A stretch of 64,000 nt of DNA from Salvia splendens. Its lineage: Eukaryota > Streptophyta > Magnoliopsida > Lamiales > Lamiaceae. Below the pieces are notes generated by a model. That model was not told where the DNA came from and ran no database searches. It saw nothing but the letters and a program-made list of their open reading frames with translations. Shown here piece after piece: positions 57,784-64,000 of this stretch; the stretch's first letter is position 1, and every line of letters starts with the position of its first letter. The stretch spans positions 3,596,001-3,660,000 of the forward strand of contig NC_056046.1 of assembly GCF_004379255.2 (NCBI RefSeq), read 5' to 3'. The position numbers and the translations under genes were made by a program.

Positions 57784-58457
57784 ATGGTTCCGCGAAAATT
57801 TGATGTTAGTGAATGTAGGAAAATACAGATCACGACACAGAGAATTTACGTGGTTCGATTTACTGAGGTAAATCTACGTCCACGGGAAGAAAAGAAGGCA
57901 GAGTTGTATTGCTTGATCTGTTTTCTACAGCTTACAATACAGACTTGCTATTTTGTATTTTATCTCTAGAGATCGAGAGAATCTAACCCTATCTATCAGA
58001 TCTAGGTTCTATTTATACAAAGGACCAAGATCGTGGCATGCAGCTATTTACTAGGTAGTGGATGTCGTGGAGATCGTGGCGATCTTGCATGGGTCCACTA
58101 TCCTGCATGAGTTAATGACTGCTTGACACCACTAAATAGATCGTGGGTGTAGTGGAGGTGGAAATCCTGCATGAGTCCACTATCTCCTAGTTCGGTCAAA
58201 TACTGAGACCGAACTGCTGAATTATGGCCGAGCAGCTTTTGCCGATCTGAGAGTAGAGCTTGATGCCGACCTGAGAGCAGAGTTTGATTGGTTGGCTTTT
58301 ACCGAGCTGTAGGCTGGGGCCGAACTCTTTGGTTGTGCCGAACTGAACTCTGATACTCTTTAGTCATGCCGAACTGATACTCTTTCTTGGGCTTTAGGCT
58401 GATGGGCTTTACTGCTGTTGGGCTTGTTTAGTACCTTGTTTAGTACGTACTCCATCA
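57782..58457 (-). repeat. 3' LTR of gypsy element A
   Basis: 676 bp, TGATGG...CCATCA (near-palindromic ends). It is clearly homologous to LTR B but on the opposite strand, with scattered differences and a few small indels. The stem motif is at 57848-57887 and a TATA-like TATAAATAG (other strand) near 58010. Confidence 0.9.
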
Positions 58458-58475
58458 CTACCCCCCCCCGGAAAG
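58458..58475 (-). other. Polypurine tract of gypsy element A
   Basis: In the element's sense CTTTCCGGGGGGGGGTAG next to the LTR: a run of nine G, the expected plus-strand primer site. Confidence 0.8.
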
Positions 58476-58575
58476 CGAAGTGAATTACTTCGGCATTCTG
58501 GATAAAGGTACGGGGTAAGTTGATGTTTGTCCTCGGTCTGATGAAGTGAACTCTTCTTTGACCGGACTTGGTTTG

Positions 58576-58735
58576 TGTCCTAATTTGGCGAGTTTTACCG
58601 CTCGGATCGAACTTTCCGTTGTCCTAATTTGGGGATCGGACTTTCCCTTGTCCTAATTCGGCGAGTTTTATCGCGTGGATCGGACTTTCCCTTGTCCTAA
58701 TTCAGGCAAGTTTTATCGCGAGAATCGGACTTTCG
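58576..58735 (-). repeat. Short tandem array 3' of gypsy pol
   Basis: Three to four imperfect units on the theme TTGTCCTAATTCGGCGAG ... GGATCGGACTTTCC, about 50-60 bp each, next to the larger array. Noncoding. Confidence 0.7.
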
Positions 58736-58737
58736 TT

Positions 58738-59095
58738 GCAGTTCGTTTCAGACGAAGTGCTTGATTTTTAAGCCTAATTGTGGTCTTGTATCCTCTTTAG
58801 AAGCTTGGACTTCACAATCGTTGGCTTATTGCAGCTCGTTTCAGACGAACTGCTTGTTTAAGCTGAATTGTGGTCTTGTATCTTCTGTAGAAGCTTTGAC
58901 TTACAATCGTTGGCTTGTTGCAGCTCGTTTCAGACGAACTGCTTGTTTAAGCTGAATTGTGGTCCTGTATCTTCTGTAGAAGCTTTGACTCACAATCGTT
59001 GGCTTGTTGCAGCTCGTTTCAGACGAACTGCTTGTTTAAGCTGAATTGTGGTCTTGTATCTTCTGTAGAAGCTTTGACTCACAATCGTTAGCTTA
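58738..59095 (-). repeat. About 89 bp tandem repeats, four copies
   Basis: Units start GCAGCTCGTTTCAGACGAAC at 58738, 58831, 58920 and 59009 (spacings 93, 89, 89). The last three are almost identical, the first more diverged. They lie between pol and the 3' LTR, where Tat elements often carry satellite-like repeats. Confidence 0.85.
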
Positions 59096-59280
59096 TATAT
59101 GTTCTAAGAAGGGGATCAGCCTTCGAAGAACAAGATACCTCAGTAACATTTGTAAGAGACGACACGCACAGAGACAGACAAAACACACAGACAAAACGCA
59201 CAGAGACAAATAAAGACCAAGTAAACCAAATAAAGCACATTGACTGAACAGGACTCAAGACTGACTGACCGGACTGTCTC

Positions 59281-62200
59281 TTACAAATGGAACTTTTTGA
59301 GGTTGGAAATGTGCCATGTTCGGGGTACCTGTTCTCCTGACATGTGAGCCAATTTGTAAGACCCTTTGCCGAGGACTTCTGACACCCGATACGGACCTTC
59401 CCATGTGGGTTCGAGCTTGCCCAGCTTTTCTGCTCGGCTTACTTCGTTGTTTCTCAAGACGAGATCTCCCACTTGAAATTGCAGCTTCTTCACCCTTTGG
59501 TTGTAATACCGGGCTACTTGCTCCTTGTACTTGGCTGCTTTTATGCATGCCAATTCTCTTCTTTCTTCGGCAAGATCTAGCTCGGCTCTCAGTCCGTCGT
59601 CATTCATTTCTGAGGAGAAATTTAGAGTTCGGGGACTGGGTACGCCGATCTCCACCGGAATTACGGCTTCAGTGCCGTACACCAGACTGTACGGAGTTTC
59701 ACCGTTGGAGGTTGTGGGTGTAGTTCGGTAGGACCATAGGACTTGAGGGAGATTTTCTACCCATTGTCCTTTGGCTTGTTCTAACCGAGCTTTTAACCCT
59801 TTCACCAGGATACGATTTGTTACCTCCGTTTGTCCGTTTGCTTGTGGGTGAGAGACCGAAGTGAACCGCTGTTGAATATTCAGCTCTTGGCACCAATTCT
59901 TGAACGTCTTGTCGGTGAATTGAGTCCCGTTATCCGAGATGAGGATGTGGGGTATGCCAAATCGGCACACTATGTTCTTCCAGACGAAATCCAATGCCTT
60001 CGAGCTCGTTATCGTAGCTAATGGTTCAGCTTCCACCCACTTCGTAAAGTAGTCCACGGCAACGATTAGGAATTTCATTTGCCGAGGAGCTTGAGGAAGT
60101 GGTCCCACTATGTCTATGCCCCATTGCATGAAAGGCCAAGGGCTTTGCATAGTGGATAGATCGGTTTGCGGCATCCTTGGGATATTTGCATGGATTTGGC
60201 ACTTCGGGCATGTCTTGACAAGCTGCACTGCTTCTTGTACCAAGGTTGGCCAATAATATCCCCATCTTAGAACTTTTTTAGCTAAAGTTCTAGCTCCGAT
60301 GTGGCTGCCGCACGATCCTTCATGAACTTCTCTGAGGATGTAGTCCGTCTCTTCTGGTCCTACGCACCGCAATAACGGCTGGAGGTAAGACTTTCTAAAG
60401 AGGACTCCTTCATGAAGTTCGTACCGAAGTGCTCGGCACGTGATCTTCCGAGCTTCTCTCTTATCCTCGGGCAATTGTCCTTGATCCAGATACTGCAAGA
60501 TCGGCGTCATCCAGTTCGGCGAGCTGGATACTGAATGTACCTCGGCTTCATCAATGCTTCGATGCATTAATTCTTCCGCCTTTGAGCTCGGATCTGAGGC
60601 CAACTTACTTAAGGTATCTGCTCGGCTATTTTCCGCTCTGGGAACGCGGATTATCCGAAAATAGGAGAAACTTCGGCTGATGCTTTGCGCTTTGTCCAAA
60701 TACTTCTTCATTCTCTCGTCACGAGCTTCACTTGTACCCAACATGTGATTTACTATGACTTGTGAATCACAATGGACTTTGAGAGATTTGATGAGCAGAC
60801 TTTGCGCTAACTGGAGTCCGGCCAGGAGGGCTTCGTACTCGGCTTCATTATTAGTAGTGGGGAATAGGAACCGAAGTGAGTAGGTTACCTCGTGTCCGTC
60901 GGGAGCGATGAGTATAATACCAGCTCCACTTCCCATCTTGTTTGAAGCTCCATCTACGAATCCGCTCCAGCAGTCTGGCGGCTCTACTTCGGATTCCAAG
61001 GGCTGTGCTAGTTCGGCATTGGCAGAATTTTTCTGTTCGGCAATGACAGGGATTGCTTGATCGAACTTGGCCTCTGCAAGAAAATCTGCCAAGGCTTGTC
61101 CCTTGATGGCTTTTCGAGGTAGGTACTCGATTGAGTGTTCTCCCAGCTCTATGGCCCATTTGGCGATTCTGCCTGATGCTTCTGGCTTGGTCAAAACTTG
61201 CCGAAGAGGCAGATCGGTTAAGACGCATACCTTGTGAGCATAGAAGTATGGCCGCAGTCTCCTTGCTGCATTTACTAATGCCAGAGCAATTTTTTCCAGA
61301 GGTTGATACCTTGTTTCTGGACCTCTTAATGCTCGGCTTGTAAAGTAGATGGGAAACTGCTTTAGGCCTTCTTCTCGTACAAGCACCGCGCTGATGGTTT
61401 GATCTGATGCTGCTAAGTATAAGAATATTACTTCGGCTTCGGTTGGAGCAGAGAGAATAGGAAGCTCGGCTAGATAACTTTTGAGCTCGTCAAAGGCCTT
61501 TTTCTGCTCGGCTCCCCACTCGAATTTTGGTGCCTTTTTCAACACCTTGAAGAACGGCAGTTGCTTTTCGGCTGCTTGGGAAAGGAATCGATTCAGTGCG
61601 GCTAGACATCCGGTTAGCCTTTGCACGTCATGTATGGACTTCGGCATTGCCATGTTCTGAATGACTTGAACTTTTGAGGGGTTTGCCTTGAGTCCGTCCT
61701 TTGAAACCCAACAACCCAGAAACTTTCCCGAATCTACCAAAAAGGTACACTTTTGGGGGTTAAGTTTGAGGTTGGCTTTCTTGAGCACGTTGAGAGTGGA
61801 CTTGAGGTTGAGCTCGTACTCCGAAGTGCTTTTGCTTTTGACGACTATATCGTCAACATACACTTCAACCTGCTTTCCGATTAGGTGCCGAAAAAGCTTG
61901 TCTACCATCCTTTGATAAGTGGCTCCGGCATTCTTTAAACCGAATGGCATCTTTTTATAAGCGAAAATGCCGAAATCGGTAATGAAAGCTGTTTTCGGAG
62001 CGTCACTCTCATCCATCAACACTTGGTGATATCCTTTGTATAAATCAAGAAAACAGAAAATTTCGAAGCCGATCAAAGCTTCTACTTTTTTATCTATATT
62101 CGGAAGGGGATAGCAATCTTTGGGACAGTGCTTATTTAGATCGGTGAAATCTATGCACATCCGCCATCCTCCTTCCTTTTTCTTGATCATGACAGGATTG

Positions 62201-62379
62201 GCCACCCACGAAGGATACTTCACTTCGAATAACACATCCGCCTTCAATAATTGACGGACTTCGTCATGGATGACTTGACTTCGTTCTGCCGCAAAGAGTC
62301 TTTGCTTCTGTTTTATCGGCCGGACCGAAGGATCAATATTTAACCGATGAGTGATTACCTCGGGGGGCACTCCGGTCAT
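59281..62379 (-). CDS. Gypsy A pol: RT, two RNase H domains, integrase
   Basis: 1032-codon ORF. Reverse transcriptase about residues 1-200 with YVDD at 174-177; gypsy RNase H about 300-430 (AASDQTISAVLVREE, LTDLPLR); second, archaeal-type RNase H about 470-600 (FVDGASNKMGSGAG, NNEAEYEALLAG, CDSQVIVNHM, ENSRADTLSKLA); integrase zinc domain (HEGSCGSHIGARTL ... CPKCQIHANIP) and core with Asp (GIDIVGPLP), Asp (ISDNGTQF) and Glu (ANGQTEVTN). No chromodomain is seen. The reading frame is open for about 80 more bases upstream of the ATG but is cut off from gag-protease by a 17 bp duplication. Confidence 0.93.
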   Translation of the reverse strand: MTGVPPEVITHRLNIDPSVRPIKQKQRLFAAERSQVIHDEVRQLLKADVLFEVKYPSWVANPVMIKKKEGGWRMCIDFTDLNKHCPKDCYPLPNIDKKVEALIGFEIFCFLDLYKGYHQVLMDESDAPKTAFITDFGIFAYKKMPFGLKNAGATYQRMVDKLFRHLIGKQVEVYVDDIVVKSKSTSEYELNLKSTLNVLKKANLKLNPQKCTFLVDSGKFLGCWVSKDGLKANPSKVQVIQNMAMPKSIHDVQRLTGCLAALNRFLSQAAEKQLPFFKVLKKAPKFEWGAEQKKAFDELKSYLAELPILSAPTEAEVIFLYLAASDQTISAVLVREEGLKQFPIYFTSRALRGPETRYQPLEKIALALVNAARRLRPYFYAHKVCVLTDLPLRQVLTKPEASGRIAKWAIELGEHSIEYLPRKAIKGQALADFLAEAKFDQAIPVIAEQKNSANAELAQPLESEVEPPDCWSGFVDGASNKMGSGAGIILIAPDGHEVTYSLRFLFPTTNNEAEYEALLAGLQLAQSLLIKSLKVHCDSQVIVNHMLGTSEARDERMKKYLDKAQSISRSFSYFRIIRVPRAENSRADTLSKLASDPSSKAEELMHRSIDEAEVHSVSSSPNWMTPILQYLDQGQLPEDKREARKITCRALRYELHEGVLFRKSYLQPLLRCVGPEETDYILREVHEGSCGSHIGARTLAKKVLRWGYYWPTLVQEAVQLVKTCPKCQIHANIPRMPQTDLSTMQSPWPFMQWGIDIVGPLPQAPRQMKFLIVAVDYFTKWVEAEPLATITSSKALDFVWKNIVCRFGIPHILISDNGTQFTDKTFKNWCQELNIQQRFTSVSHPQANGQTEVTNRILVKGLKARLEQAKGQWVENLPQVLWSYRTTPTTSNGETPYSLVYGTEAVIPVEIGVPSPRTLNFSSEMNDDGLRAELDLAEERRELACIKAAKYKEQVARYYNQRVKKLQFQVGDLVLRNNEVSRAEKLGKLEPTWEGPYRVSEVLGKGSYKLAHMSGEQVPRTWHISNLKKFHL

Positions 62380-62463
62380 GTCTAACGGAGACCATGCAAA
62401 GACGTCTTTATACTCCTTGAGGAGCTGGATGGTTTTTTCCCGAAGTAGAGGCGTTCCCGCGAA

Positions 62464-62496
62464 GCCGATCTTAACCGTTAGCCGATCTTAACCGTT
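62464..62496. repeat. 17 bp tandem duplication between protease and RT of gypsy A
   Basis: Unit GCCGATCTTAACCGTTA at 62464-62480, repeated at 62481-62496. In the element's sense the added copy creates a TAA and changes frame. Confidence 0.88.
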
Positions 62497-62588
62497 CTGG
62501 ATGGATCGTCTTCGTACAGCTGAACTGTCATCGAGTTCGGCTCCGGTATGACTTCGGTCATCGCCTCTGACTCCGGCTGCTGTGATTG

Positions 62589-63986
62589 CTATGCTTGATG
62601 GTGCCGATCTGACTGCTCGGCACTTCTAAGCGCAATTTGTAGACATTCCTTTGCTCTCTTTTGGTCACCTCGGATGACCGCTATCCCTCCTTTAGTAGGG
62701 ATCTTGATGGTGAGGTGATAAGTAGAGCAAACGGCCCGAACTGTGTTGAGCCAGTCTCTCCCCAGGATGATGTTGTACGGGGACCGAGCTTTCACCACAA
62801 AGAACTCGATCATCGTATTGGAGCTTGTAGGCGCTTTTCCCACCGTGATCGGAAGGCTGATAATACCTTCAGGGCGGGTGTCCTCCTGGGCGAAACTTTT
62901 CAGAGGAAGTGGAGCCGGACTGAGCCTAGCTGGATCCACTTCCATTTTATCGAAACATTCTTTAAAAAGAATGCTGACTGACGCTCCTGTATCCACAAAT
63001 ACTCTGTGGATCAATTTGTTTGCCACTCCGGCTTGAATGACAATAGCGTCTTGGTGAGGAGAGATGGCTGGGACGGGATCGGCATCTGAAAATGTAATCA
63101 CTTCGTCTTTTTTCAGCCTTTTATGTGTTGGCTCCTCTTGATTGGAACCTCTGCGTTCTGCTTTTAGGGACGACTTAGTCTTCCCGGCAGGGAGAGCATC
63201 AATAGTCAGGATTACTCCATCATATTGCGGCTCGTCGTCGTCTTCGGGATCCTCATGCCTTTTCGGATCCTGAGGATTGCAGTTCGCACCTCTCTGCCTT
63301 TTGTTCTTTTTCGGCTGCTTGCTTTGGTATTTTTTTAACGTTCCTGTTTTCACAAGAACATCAATACCTGCAGCCAAATCTCGGCACTCCTCGGTATCGT
63401 GTCCGTGGGCTTGATGGAAGGAGCAATATTGATCCTGAGGTCGCCGCACGGCTGATTTCGTCATCCGCTTTGGTCTTTCGAACATATCGGAATGTAGTTC
63501 GAAAATTTCCGCTCTTGACTTGTTCAGCGGTACGAACTGAGCAGGCGGCTTCTCGGGGTTGAGACGGGGTCCCAATCTGTCTCGCACCGGAGCCCTTTGA
63601 ATTCTTTCAAATGGAGTCCGGCGAGGATGCCCCTGATCGCTATGATCGGGCTTCCTTCTGTCTCCTCGGGACGATGAGCTGTCTAACGACCGTTTGCGAC
63701 GGTCTGCCTCATCGGCCCGGGAGTACTGGTCCACAATGTCCCACATTTCCTGAGCTGTCTGCGGACCGCACTCAACGAGCTTCCTGTAGAGAGCTCCAGG
63801 CAGAATTCCATTTTGGAATGCCGAGATGACAAGCAGATCGTTGAGATCGTCTACTTGCAGGCATTCCTTGTGGAATCTTGTCATAAAGTCGCTGATTTTT
63901 TTCGTCGCGACCTTGACGAATAGAAAGCAGCTGAGCCGAAGTGATCCGGGCTTCCGCTTTCTGAAAGAACCTCCTGTGGAAAGCAT
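62589..63986 (-). CDS. Gypsy A gag C-terminal part and protease, frame broken
   Basis: 465-codon ORF. The first about 28 codons are out-of-frame; real gag sequence starts near FMTRFHKECL. It holds gag capsid sequence, then CSFHQAHGHDTEEC (zinc-knuckle-like), a charged linker, and aspartic protease around residue 345 (VFVDTGASVSIL). It ends in an amber codon at 62589-62591. The gag frame further upstream (63990 downward, MDAFHRRFFQKAEARIT) is in another register, separated by a run of seven T on the plus strand (63896-63902). Confidence 0.88.
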   Translation of the reverse strand: MLSTGGSFRKRKPGSLRLSCFLFVKVATKKISDFMTRFHKECLQVDDLNDLLVISAFQNGILPGALYRKLVECGPQTAQEMWDIVDQYSRADEADRRKRSLDSSSSRGDRRKPDHSDQGHPRRTPFERIQRAPVRDRLGPRLNPEKPPAQFVPLNKSRAEIFELHSDMFERPKRMTKSAVRRPQDQYCSFHQAHGHDTEECRDLAAGIDVLVKTGTLKKYQSKQPKKNKRQRGANCNPQDPKRHEDPEDDDEPQYDGVILTIDALPAGKTKSSLKAERRGSNQEEPTHKRLKKDEVITFSDADPVPAISPHQDAIVIQAGVANKLIHRVFVDTGASVSILFKECFDKMEVDPARLSPAPLPLKSFAQEDTRPEGIISLPITVGKAPTSSNTMIEFFVVKARSPYNIILGRDWLNTVRAVCSTYHLTIKIPTKGGIAVIRGDQKRAKECLQIALRSAEQSDRHHQA

Positions 63987-64000
63987 CCATTAGATCTCGG

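Larger units (their letters stand above)
57782..64000 (-). mobile_element. Gypsy element A (Tat lineage), 5' end outside the window
   Basis: Minus-strand element: 3' LTR 57782-58457, polypurine tract, tandem repeats, pol (59281-62379 and a little further), gag-protease (62589 to the window edge). Two RNase H domains in pol mark the Tat clade. The coding region has three disabling changes (see findings). It is inserted about 240 bp into gag of element B, which belongs to the same family but lies in the other direction. The left TSD would be AAAGC (57777-57781); its partner is outside the window. Confidence 0.9.

Noticed and set aside
58738..59095. CRISPR-like array (regular about 89 bp repeats)
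   Set aside because: Plant DNA, repeats adjoin without unique spacers, and they sit inside a retrotransposon.

Overview
This is plant nuclear DNA, almost certainly from a eudicot. The genes have many short GT-AG introns in AT-rich surroundings, and the families are typically plant: alpha-dioxygenase, CSLC glucan synthase, class III peroxidase, ferredoxin-thioredoxin reductase, arabinogalactan peptide and plant U-box/ARM E3. The spaces between genes are full of plant transposons. An asterid such as a member of the Lamiales would fit, but that is only an impression.

Layout, left to right. 1-2423 (+): 3' part of a fatty-acid alpha-dioxygenase gene with an apparent frameshift. 4203-4760 (+): a 2H-phosphoesterase-like protein. 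4.8-12.8 kb: gene-poor and AT-rich, with a 687 bp hAT element. 13013-15324 (+): CSLC xyloglucan glucan synthase. 16430-19613 (+): RNase H-like protein. 20512-22561 (+): plastid-targeted HMA-fold protein. 23107-23304 (+): arabinogalactan peptide. 24296-29124 (+): PIG-N, 18 exons, all phase-consistent. 29276-30261: a 986 bp hAT element. 32767-33783 (+): single-exon peroxidase. 34.8-46.0 kb: a transposon cluster made of a MULE carrying a solo LTR, a second MULE inside a Stowaway-like MITE, and a complete Copia element with LTRs that look identical. 46325-47743 (-): U-box/ARM E3 ligase. 48-51.7 kb: intergenic with MITEs. 51752-52365 (+): two-AN1 zinc-finger protein. 52701-55424 (-): FTR catalytic subunit. 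56761-64000: two Tat-lineage gypsy elements of one family, one inserted head-on into the other and running off the window.

The host genes are unrelated single-copy loci and not a pathway or cluster. The structures most worth a second look are in the mobile DNA. The two gypsy LTRs face each other about 315 bp apart and form a possible natural hairpin locus. The Copia and gypsy elements, although from different superfamilies, share a stem-forming motif near the LTR end and a 19-base primer-binding-site region. Several nested insertions can be dated relative to each other from intact target-site duplications. I found no new enzymatic or defence system. All gene functions here are inferred from recognised family sequence and motifs; no database search was run.
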